This document shows, one piece after another, positions 38,334 to 49,400 of a DNA stretch of 64,000 nucleotides. Positions within the stretch are counted from its first letter, which is position 1; the number at the start of each line of letters is the position of its first letter. Source of the stretch: Branchiostoma floridae. Its lineage: Eukaryota > Chordata > Leptocardii > Amphioxiformes > Branchiostomatidae. The notes beneath the pieces were generated by a model. That model ran no database searches. It saw only the letters and a program-made list of their open reading frames with translations, and was not told the origin of the DNA. The DNA is taken from positions 13,129,039 through 13,193,038 of the forward strand of contig NC_049994.1 of assembly GCF_000003815.2 (NCBI RefSeq), given 5' to 3'. The translations under genes and the position numbers were made by a program.

Positions 38334-38934
38334 GGAACAACGGCTTCAGAAAGATAAATGGCTCTGTGCCTGAGGTGTCATCAAAAAGAGCACATAACAT
38401 ATTTTGGGCATAATTCTCTCAAGGAGATAATACAGTAGGCAGAGAAGACCTTATAAACAAGTCCAGTGTATGAATTAAAATCCATTATCATATAGCCAGG
38501 GGACGTGGGCCAATCAGAAGGCCCCATTTCATGCTGGTTATGACGCCGTAACAGCCGTGCATTAAATTTTTGATTATCACATATGTGATAAAACTTTTGA
38601 AAGTTTAAACCAATCAGGAGGACAGACAAACAGGACGCTGGCCAATCAGAATGAGATATCCTGGAATCGTCCATCTGTCAAGATAGGGGAATAAGTACAG
38701 GCATGGCAGGGGGGATGGCTCCCTCTATTAACATCGGTAGTGCGTGTTTCTTTGTTCAAAGAAAACATTTGCTGTCTTAAAACAACATTGAATTACCTAT
38801 AATATTTAAGACAATAAAATCTATTTCAAGTCATGTCTAATTTAAACTGCAAATGGAAAATAAAATTATTTGCACCCCCGCCCATTCAAGTTCAGACGAT
38901 AATAACACCACGGTCTGCCATTGAGTAGCGGTCA

Positions 38935-39260
38935 TGGCGCTGGAGGACCAAAATGCTACCTTTCTTCGGAGAAGTCGTGTCTGAGTTCGTAGTGAACAAG
39001 ATTCTCAAGAGCTGTGAAGCACAGGGATCCCGGAATGCCTCAGGAAAGCCGGCAGAGATTTAGCGCCTGATACGAACGAACTCGACAAACTGGAGAATGG
39101 GCGAGTGGAGAAATACGGAGCGTGCAACAGTTTGTAACATAATGAATCGACTTTGTTCTTATTTCAAGCCTTGGAACAGAAATTCATTTCACGTACAAGT
39201 TTTATGTTGTTCAAATTCACTGTTCAAATTTATGTACTGAATAAAAGATGTATGTTTTAT
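38935..39260 (+). other. Possible very small transcript with a 36-codon ORF
   Basis: An ATG at 38952 opens MLPFFGEVVSEFVVNKILKS and ends at 39062 (36 aa). An upstream overlapping ATG (38935) gives a 16-aa frame. AATAAA follows at 39240-39245. The hydrophobic N-terminus and charged tail resemble small membrane proteins, but I do not recognise the family. It lies 600 bp from the start of GGACT on the other strand, so a shared promoter region is possible. It may equally be the first exon of something larger or chance. Confidence 0.25.
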
Positions 39261-39345
39261 AAAGGAATTTGTCGCTCCTACTCAACCGGAAACTCTACTC
39301 TACTCTACTCTTGAATGGGTCAGTGTGGGTAGGCTATATGATAAT

Positions 39346-39524
39346 AGGGTTAATGACCCACCTGTTCCTCGGTATATATGGTGTCGTAACGCCTGGTCCT
39401 TTGCTATAACCACCTCATAAAACCACCTCGTTCGCTTCGCTCACTCGGTGGTTTTATTCGGTGGTTATAGCAAAGGACCAGGCGTTATGACACCATATAC
39501 ACCTCGGGGCGGGTCATTAACCCT
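39346..39524. mobile_element. 179-bp palindromic MITE
   Basis: Ends AGGGTTAATGACCC / GGGTCATTAACCCT with arms of about 80 bp (TAACGCCTGGTCCTTTGC pairs with its complement), flanked by TAAT at 39342-39345 and 39525-39528. Confidence 0.7.
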
Positions 39525-39702
39525 TAATTAAACTATGAAATGGATGATTCATTTATGTGTATAAAACATGTTGTCAGTAATTCTCCTTAATATTTGAACT
39601 GCAAACTTTGAGAATTGAGCATTAAGTTAACTTTTCATCTTACCTTTTTCTTGGCTTTTTATGAGGTGAGAACTACTGCACACAGACCAAGGTTGTGAGG
39701 TT

Positions 39703-39750
39703 GTGACCAAATTCTCACGGGGCCTATGAAGTGAGTTTGCCCGTGCTGTG
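39703..39750. repeat. Short dispersed repeat, copy 2
   Basis: Second copy of the 48-bp segment at 2799-2846, same orientation, with few mismatches. It lies between the possible small transcript and NHEJ1. Confidence 0.5.
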
Positions 39751-40472
39751 TTAGAACTTAGAGTTTTTAAAAGGCATGAAACCTACTGAAAAGCCTCCTT
39801 GCTCACGTGTAAACTATGTCACTGCTGAATCAGACTTTGCAATCACGAAATGAATTTGCAGTTTCACAGTTTGATGAGCTAGCACATTCCCTCTTCCGGG
39901 TTTCTGAACAGCTGAGAAGGCAATAACACGTAGAGACAATATATCGAAATAAAGTGATAAACAAAGAAAATAGGGGAAATTGACTCAAAGACAGTAATAT
40001 CTTAAGTTATGATAATATTTGAAAGTTACGAAATCGTAACATAATTCCATTATGGATTCAACAATGACATGAAGGCATGACAGTAACATTTGATATTCAG
40101 TTGCGTTTGTAAGCAGCTTTCGATTAGTACACTACTGTATGGGGTGAAAAGTTCAAAATTCTATCTAATGAACTTAATACAGGAACATTTTGAAACAATT
40201 GTATGTAATAGAATTTGCAAAATAATAATCAGTAATATTTGTTGATTTACTTTTTGACTTTTTGTTTCTTGATGAACAAATGAACCATATTTTAAAAGTA
40301 ATGTAGTGAGGGTGACCCCTATACTGTTTAATGAAGTCGTCCATATTCCCCGCGTCTTTCGGCACACACAAAAATTATATTCGGTCCGTACTCTATATTT
40401 TATAGATTTGCACGACTTTACAACTGCCTGAAGTTGACCAAACGATAGAACCAGAACTGTAGAATATCCGCA

Positions 40473-43400
40473 ATGTCGTCTGCAAAATCGGAGTGGAAGA
40501 AGACTTGGCAGGGAGCTCTGAGCGCGCGATCCTGGCAGAGGTTCGAGTTGGAGGGTCAGAATTTTCTCCTGAAGACACATGTGGACCACAGGGAGGGGTA
40601 CGAGTTTCTCCTGACCGATCTCACCTCTATGTGGTACGAGAAAATGGACATAGATCAGGTCAAGAAGCGATGCAAGGTAACTTTTCTGTGATGATGAAAC
40701 GTTTGGGGTTTATTTTTCTTGCATAAATTGATAAAAGCCAGTGCAATGCGTTTACACGGAAGTAAACTCTTCTCCGTTTACACAATTTTTATGTCCTCTA
40801 ATAGCAATATCAAGTTAAAATGTATTGAATACTAGTATTTTGTCTACCCAGATTGGTAGTACTCTGGAGAAGAAAAACAAACGCTAGGGGGCGCAGTTGC
40901 ATCGTGGACGCTGAGACTTGCACACCTGGGGGTTATAGGTCAATGCAACATTTCTCTTAGTTCCGTTCAAAATCTCGATTTTTTGCATTGTATGAACCCC
41001 ATGATATAGACATATCATCACTAAAACTAAAAGTTGAAATGAATAGATATTTGTTAAGGCTTGCATAAAGGTTTGAATATTCTAAGGTAATTTACCAATT
41101 CACTTGACATAAGAAAATCATAAAGTGCCACAGACAAAATTGTCAATTGTTACTTCTCACCCTATACTGACAAACTGTATGTTTTATGCAGTGTTGAACT
41201 GCGCGAGGAATATAAGCATATTCCTATTAAGGGATAATTTTTGACTGCCCCCCAATGTTGAGGTGGGGCCAATATGTATATAAATAAACCACAAATCAAT
41301 GATAATTCAATAAAAACAAATATCGATAATAATAAATTGCAAGTTGTTGGCGTACGGTAAGTGTATCAGTGTAACCTCAAAACTTTTAAATAACATATCA
41401 TAGATAAAAGTAATATTGCAACAGTGCAAACTTAAGAGACATTTAACTTCATGTATTAAAGACCAGCATACCTTAGGTTAAACAATACAGCATTTCAACC
41501 TTAAAATGTGTGACTTTGGCATGTTACGAGACACTGTGTATGATAAGATGATCACAAAAAATTAAGATAAAATAGTCTGTATAATTAGTGCATATAATAG
41601 TATGATAACATTCTTGTTATCATCCATTAAGTACCAGATATTATGGTTGTATTGGGCCACAAACAGAGTTGTACAGTTTTGGGCAAACTCGTCCAGAATT
41701 TCATTTTGAAAATCTGCTCCGAATGTCTCATTTCGCGGTTCGTAGTGCCCAAATTTGGGCATAATTTTTGACTGCCCCTCATCGCATTTGCAGGGGCAAA
41801 ATCTTTAAAAGGAAAGAATTGTGAAGTCTTTGGAAATTTTGGGATTCTCATGCTGATACTACATGTCTTTAGATGTGTAGTTGTGGACCAGAGCAATATT
41901 GTGGGATGGATTCTAGTATAAGCTAATGGCTGAGCATGGCATGTTTTGTAAACTTAATGTATTTTCCTCTTTCATTAAACAAAATTAGTGTTATGTCACT
42001 AGTTACTGAGCTACTGACAGATGAAAGTGTTTTTCAAATATCATGCCCTTAATGGTATTCAAGACCAGCATGTGATGCCTCAGGTCAAATGCCAATACAA
42101 CATTTGTACTTATTTCCTACAAAATTATTGATTTGGACAGTGTATAAGACACGACATTCTATGTAATCAACCTCCAAAAATTAGATGAAAAATATATACA
42201 ATTCTTGCATAAATTCTTGCTTTTGTTATCATTCTCTGATTTTCATATAAGTAGATTGCACAGCGCCACAAACAGAAGTGTCCACTTTTGCAAACACTTC
42301 TATGCAGTGAACGAGATCCCCCACGTAACTTACAACATAAAAGAACCATTTTTGGCTGCCCACATCGATCTGATCAACTACAGAATCACTATGTCTGGAC
42401 GTGGCAAAGGAGGCAAGGGACTCGGATGAACGTGCGCATGCGTGGCGTCGTGTAGACGCTTCTGCCGCGTGCTGCAGGTCTAGAGCTCTTTTTCAGCCAT
42501 TTTTGTATGGTTGGAGTGATAGTCTAGGCCGGAGGTTTAGTCAGTCGGTTAGCTGGTTTTTCCAGGATCATTTCGATGGTTTTCGATCTTCTGTAAGTTG
42601 ATTTTTGGAGGAGTTACGGTGTTTTTCGTGCCACCGACACCCTCCACGTCGAGCGTACGGGTCCCCCCTACGTCCTCGTGCCGCTAGGTGGTAGGTGGAC
42701 ACGTGCAATCTTTGCCGGTAGATATTTCCCTTGCCCGTGAAGGGATACTCTTCCTACTTTGTAGGAAAGGAAAGCAGGTTTGTGCCAACATTCCTACATA
42801 GTCTTGTTTCGCTTCGAATCGAATTTGTGGTGTTTTGAGCTGTTTCTGTACCCTCGCCCCCCGGCCATAGTGGGTGAAGGGGTTGGTACAGTCCAAGCAC
42901 ACCGCCTGGTGCCACTGTTTTTCTGGGTCAATCGCTATTTTTAGAATAGGTGGCATTCCGGGGCTCTAAAAGGGGTTTCTGGAGACCCTAGAAGGAACCT
43001 TCCATATACTCCACAGAGAAATAGACTGATTTTGGACTAGGCAAAATGAGGAGAGACAACTCAATTTGCGTTACGTATACCGCTCAGAAAGACAAGTTAT
43101 CTGAGCAGGAGACCTGGGCACTCCTGGACTCTGTGGGGATACCTACATCCAGTCTCCAGACAGTGCAAGCGCTGAACGCTACGTCTTTTGATTTGACCTT
43201 CCGTACGCTTCACGATAGAAAGTTGTATGGGGGTAAACTCTCGGCACTACAGTACTTAGATGTCCGTGTGTACGGAAGTGCTGAGACAGTCGTCACAGCA
43301 ACCCGTATACCGGACGAGTTTGATGACAATCACGTACGGTACTGGCTATCCCGTTATGGACAGGTCCTGGCTTCCCGTATGACCACCTACAGGGACAGAC

Positions 43401-46400
43401 CTACTGTCCGTAATGGGAACAGGCAGTACAAGGTTATACTCAAACCAGGGGCAAACATCCCGTCCTCTTGGAGGTTAGCAGACGGTCGGTTAGCCTTTTT
43501 CCGGTACGTCGGACAACAAAGAACATGTCTGAAATGTTACCAGGAAGGGCACGAGGCAGCACAATGTACTGTCATCTTCTGTAACAAATGCCAACTGATT
43601 GGGCATACCTCTGCGGAATGCAGCAATCAAGTAGTCTGTAATCAGTGCGGCAAGGAGGGACACACCGCACGTCGGTGCCCTACTTCATATGCCAACAAAC
43701 TGCTGCCTGACAATAAGTGGACCAGCGGTCCGGCTGCTGAGGCAACCGTGGCCAGTGCTAAGACCCCTGGTCAGAGTGAGCAGTCTCAAGTAAACGAGAC
43801 TGTCTCCAGTGGTAAGAGTCAGAGTGAGCAAACAAACGAGACTGACTCCAGCGACTCCGGGTCGGAGGAGAGCGGGGAAGATGATTCCGCCGAGGAATTT
43901 GCTTCCTCTGACGAACTGACGGAGAAAGAAAGGGAGCTAGAAAGGGAGCTGCTTCTTGAAGCAACCCAACCATCTCCGAGCTCTGCGGAGCGCATTGAAC
44001 CAAACGGGGAGCAAGAAACAACCCATCCTCGCAACAAGAAACGCAAGAAGCGCAAGGGCAAGGCCAAAAATGGCCGCAAACAGAACAACGAGGTCGAAGA
44101 GCCTCAAACACCAGTCAAAAATGTGGTGGCCAAGAAGAAGGCCCCACATACTGGAGACCCGTCATCTGACGCGATGGAAGTCGACCAGCAGACCTCTAAA
44201 AGGCCTGCGCCTTCCGACGAAGAAGTCAGCCCAAAAAGAAAGAGTGAGCCGTCGACAGTAACGAAGGGCCCTCATAGTCCCGGTTACGACCTTCCCTTAT
44301 CAGGAGAGCTAGCCATCGACGAGTTCACGTCATCTGGAGAATCTCTATAATGATGCCCCAAAATATGCATAGGCTCAATGCCTTCCTTATGTTAACGATG
44401 GTGGTTATAGCAACCTTAAACGTTTGTGGGATGCGCAATCCCAACAAACGCAAACAGGTATACGACTTTTGCAGACAACACAAATTTGATATTGTTTGCC
44501 TGCAAGAGAGTCACATTACACATGTGGATGAAACTACTAAGTGGGAAAAGGAATGGGGAGGGCAGGCCCTATGGAGCCTTGGTACGCCCAACTCTAGAGG
44601 TGTAGGCATCCTGCTTTCCCCATCCCTTGACTTGAAAATAACTAAGAAATTCTGCGATGATGAGGGTCGCGTAGTTTCCGCAGTCCTGGCTGACGGCACG
44701 CGCTCTCTTCGAGTGTGCAACGTATACGCACCGAATGATGCAGCTGAACGATCCACATTTTTCCGTGGTCTAGGCAATTTCTTATCCAACTCTGAGTCCA
44801 CGGTCCTTTGTGGGGATTTCAACTGCATTGAGTCTCCCAGCCTAGATAAAAGAGGGGGGAATCCAAGTCGTAGTTCTGGAGGTTCGAAAATTCTAAAGAA
44901 CCTCTGTGCTAGTCACAACCTACACGACTCGTGGAGGCAGCTGAATCCGGATGGGCGCGTATATACGTGGCGTCAACCTGATAACGCTGTAGCATGCCGA
45001 CTGGATAGACTTTACTCATCCAACAATCTGCCCGTCTCTGGCCATTTTTTCCGGCCTGCATACTTCACAGACCACGATTGTGTGGGAATCGATGTGCTTC
45101 CAACAGCTAAAAAGAAGTCTTCCATGTGGAAGTGCAATGTTTCCATCCTAAAGAACAAAGAAGTCCAGTCGGACTTCACTGCGTCCTACAAGGACTGGCA
45201 GACTTTGAAGTTGGGTTACCCTTCCCTGAGATCTTGGTGGGATGACGTCAAAGACCGAACCCGCTCCTTGTTTATTAAGCACTCATGTAAGATAGCCAAA
45301 GACAAAAGAGAAGCTCGTTACCAACTGAACAACACTTTAGGGGATCTGACCAACCAGCTTAATGCTGGTGCGGTCTCACCTGATGTCCTGAGACAATATA
45401 AGGCCACGAAAGACGCACTGTCAGAGTTGGCAACCTCTGAAGCTCAGGGCGCCATCGTCAGATCCCGAATCAAACAATTTGAGGAGGGGGAAAAGTGCAC
45501 GTCCTTCTTTCTAAAGCAGGCCGCTTCCAACGGCAAGAAGAAAAGGATCTGTGCCATACGAGACTCAATGGGACAAGTTGTCCATGAGGATGACGAAATC
45601 GCAAATGTTTTCTACGAATTCTACGCAGAGCTGTTTGCTGAGGAACCAGTGGACCCGGTTGCCTCTGACCAGCTTTGTGACAACCTTGAAAACACATTGA
45701 CCCCAGAGGAGGCCCAAGCATTGGAGGCCCCTCTCTCAACCGACGAAATGTTAAACTCAGTCCGCAGCATGCAAAATAATAAATGCCCGGGCAGTGATGG
45801 TCTACCCAAAGAGTTCTACACGACCTTCTGGCATCTGATTGCCGACGACCTCCTGAAGGTGTTTCAAGAAGCTCTTGATGCTGGAGAACTTTCCTCCAGC
45901 CAGAAGTTTGGGGTTTTGACACTGTTGCCAAAGAAGGGAGACGAATTGGACCCCAAGAACAGGAGACCAATCTCCCTCCTAAACACCGACTACAAAATTT
46001 TGACTAAAGTTCTTAATAACCGCCTTCAGTCTGTAATAGCGTCGGTGTTGCACCCGGACCAAACCTGTGGTGTACCAGGAAGGTCGATCCAGTGCAACCT
46101 CCGACTCACACGAGACATAGTTGTTTACGCAAATAACAATAACATCGAATGTGCTATTGTCTCCCTTGATCAAGCAAAAGCCTTTGACCGTGTCAACATC
46201 TCCTTTCTACAACAGACTCTCGCACGAATGGGATTTGGACCTTCCTTTCGGAAGTGGGTTTCAATACTTTACAACGACATCTCCAGTTCCGTTTTGGTGA
46301 ATGGCTCCCTGTCGTCTCCCTTCGCCCTAACAAGGGGAGTGCGGCAGGGATGCCCACTTTCGCCACTGTTGTATGCAATCTCTCTTGAGCCGTTTGCGGC

Positions 46401-49400
46401 GACAGTCCGCAAAGACTCTGAGGTGCATGGAGTAAAACTCCCAGGCGGCTACGAAGCCAAAATGTCTCTGTATGCAGATGATAACTCTGCCTTCCTGACA
46501 TCAGACGACTCTATCGTCAGGCTGTTTGACCTTGTCGGGCTGTACAACAGAGGCTCAGGCTCAATGTTGAACCTAGACAAGTGTGAGGGGTTATGGCTGG
46601 GGAAATGGAGAAACAGACCAGACACCCCTGTACAAATAAAATGGACATCTGGGTCCATCCGTCTGCTTGGTGGGGTCTTTGGCAACATTGACATGCCCCT
46701 AACCAACTGGAAGGATGGTAAACGCAAATTTGTTGAAACCTTACAAGGATGGGGAGCCAGATCCCTCTCCTTTACAGGCAAAGTGACAGTGGCAAACTCT
46801 CTAGCCACAGCCAAACTGTGGTACCTGGCGTCGGTGTTCACCCCTCCTGATTCGGTCATGAAGGAAATCAATACCGCACTGTTCGCCTTTTTCTGGGACA
46901 AAAAGCGTGAGATGATCAGCCGAAATACCATCTACCTTCCTCCTGAGAAGGGCGGCTGGGGCCTAATCGACATAGCAAAGAAGGCAAAATGTCTGTACAG
47001 TCGGCCTTTCTCGGACATCATGTCCCAGGAAGACTTACCTTGGGTGCAGCTCGCCAGGTACTGGCTCGGTATTTTCATTAGACGTTTCGACCCGTCAACA
47101 TGGTCCAATAACATGCCCCACTCCCCGAATGCCCCTCCCCACTACAAAGCTCTACAGTCCCTGGTATCTGAACTCGTAGAGGCATCCCCCTCTAAAAAGT
47201 GGGACCCCGGTTGCACTACGCGGTCTCTATACGACAGCCTTCTAAAGAAGGATGCTCACGTTCCAAGCGTCTGTCTTAACAAGCGTTCTGTTCCCTGGCC
47301 ATTAACCTTCCAATCTGTTCAACACCCACTCCTGGAGAACAGACTGAAGGACACTGCATGGCTGGTTGCACACCACGCCCTCAAAACGAATGCTCTGCTC
47401 TGCTCGAACTGGGGTTACATTCGCTCGGGAACTTGTCCAAGGCAGAATTGTAAAGGCCACGAAACTGTAGAGCACGCCATGTGGTACTGCAGCGAAGTGC
47501 TGCTAACATGGACTTGGGTGGAGGGTTTTCTCAGGAGGTGGGTCATGTCAGACTTCCGAATAAATAAACAGATGGTTATCTATGGCATCCTGCCACCCTC
47601 ATGGAAAAAATGCAAGATAGATGCTATCACCTACACCCTGGCCGTCGCGAGGAAACGCATATGGTCCTCACGTTGTGAAGCACTCTTTGACAAGACCTTT
47701 TCGACTCATGTCGAGATGGTCCCATACATCAAGGAGTGCCTCCGCTCAAGAATAAAGCTTGACTTTGTACGTCTGAACGAAACAACGTTTATGTCTCTGT
47801 GGTGCTCAGTGCAGTGGGCGAGGGTCGACGGGGGAAAACTGCGACTACGCTTTTAATCCCCTGCTTCCCCCCTGTAGTCGTATCAGTCTGGTATGAACTG
47901 TCTGTCTTGTACGTTTCGTATGTCTTTTTTATTTGGATGTGTCAAGTTGGCAGGAGTGGGTTGGTGGGAGCTCGGCGGACAAGTAACCTGTTGTGGGTAG
48001 CTTGACACATCCCTTTTTCTTTCCTTCTTCTCTTGTATGTTCTTTGAAATGATGTAAAAAAAAAAAAAAAAAAAATGAAAACAGTGAAAAAACGTCTTGT
48101 CTCTCTTGTCTAGTTTTCTTTCTTTTTTGATTTTGTTATACCCCCATTAAAAACGGGCCCAGCTTGTTCAGTAGCTGGGTTTGGCCAAGGTATAGCTCAG
48201 AACACATCTCCTCATAGGAAGCAGCTCTGTCAGCTTTTTGCCATGGCAGAGTTGTGCCCGAAATGTGGAAAACACCCAATATACCAAAATGAAAATTCCA
48301 GCAAAAACCAACACTGTACCCTATACACCTAGAGTTAGACAGCTCAAGAAAACCTGGATATAATTCTGGAAATGGTCAAATGTGTTTGTGCCTTTCCTCA
48401 GTCAGATGCTTCAGACACTTTTCCTATGTCTTTCATCGGTGACACTGGAAGGATCTTGTTGATCATATCCAAGTAGAGTAACTGCTTTTTGGCGCAAAAC
48501 TGTCCTCTCTTAATGAAGCTCTGTTATCACCTCAGCAGCACTGTACCTAAGTGATTTGACGGTGCACTCAACAAATTTCATTGATAATAAACAAACCTTT
48601 TTACCCTTTGTGTGCTTTATTGCCCTATTAGTCATAATTGTATGTTTTGCATGATATTCCCATTTTAAAGTTAAGGTTAAGACAAAAATTCAATTTTGAA
48701 CATAGAGATGCTGCCAAGGTACCAGACTCTAATCTTCACACCTTTTGGAGATATGTCCTGCTGTATGTCCTGCTGTGCATCAATGTACCGAAAACATGCT
48801 ACAAGTGTAACAAACTACATCAATTACAGTATAAACTATAACTATAGGATATGGGATGCCAGGCTGTAAAAAGTTGCAGACAGTCTCACATGTAAATTAC
48901 TTCTTGGACAGACAAGTTGTTTTGCTTAAGTGTGGTCCTAAGTGATAACTTGTTCTCCAACTGTGCAATGTACTGAAAGTGTTACAAACTACATCAATTA
49001 CGGTATAACCATGACTGTAGGATATATGGGATGCCTTGGCCAGGCCATTCCAACTGTCCAGGCTGTAAAAAGTTACAGTCAACCTCAAACGTTCGGACAG
49101 ACAAGTCGTTTGGCTTAAGTGTGGTCCTTAGCTACAACGTGTTCTCTTACTGACTGTGCAATGTACCGAAAACATTCTACAAGTGTTACAAACTACATCA
49201 ATTACGGTATAACCATGACTGTAGGATATGGGATACCTTGGCCAGGCCATTCCAACTGTAAAAAGTTACAGTCTCAAACGTTTCAGACTCGGACAGACAA
49301 GTCGTTTGGCCTAAGTACCAGGTCCTTATTGACGACTTAGCCCATCTGGGTGCTTCTCTATCCGTACCATTATGCTGTACTAAGAGGGCCCCCAAGGGGG

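Larger units (their letters stand above)
42427..48075 (+). mobile_element. Full-length Tx1-like (L1-group) LINE with both ORFs open
   Basis: 5' UTR about 42427-43045; ORF1 43046-44350; ORF2 44350-47856; 3' UTR ending in a 20-A tail (48056-48075). It lies in sense orientation in NHEJ1 intron 1. Clade call rests on ORF1 with CCHC knuckles, an APE endonuclease, RT blocks SLDQAKAFDRV and GVRQGCPLSPLL, and a C-terminal Cys-His motif; this combination fits Tx1 better than CR1, RTE or Jockey. Uninterrupted frames suggest a young, perhaps still mobile copy. Target duplications were not found. Confidence 0.88.

Noticed and set aside
42205..42429. Functional histone H4 gene
   Set aside because: Only 12 codons match before a stop; the histone fold is missing here and after the LINE.
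43758..44149. Antisense ORFs over LINE ORF1 (also 45470-46931 over ORF2)
   Set aside because: Shadows of the strongly coding plus strand, without recognisable motifs.
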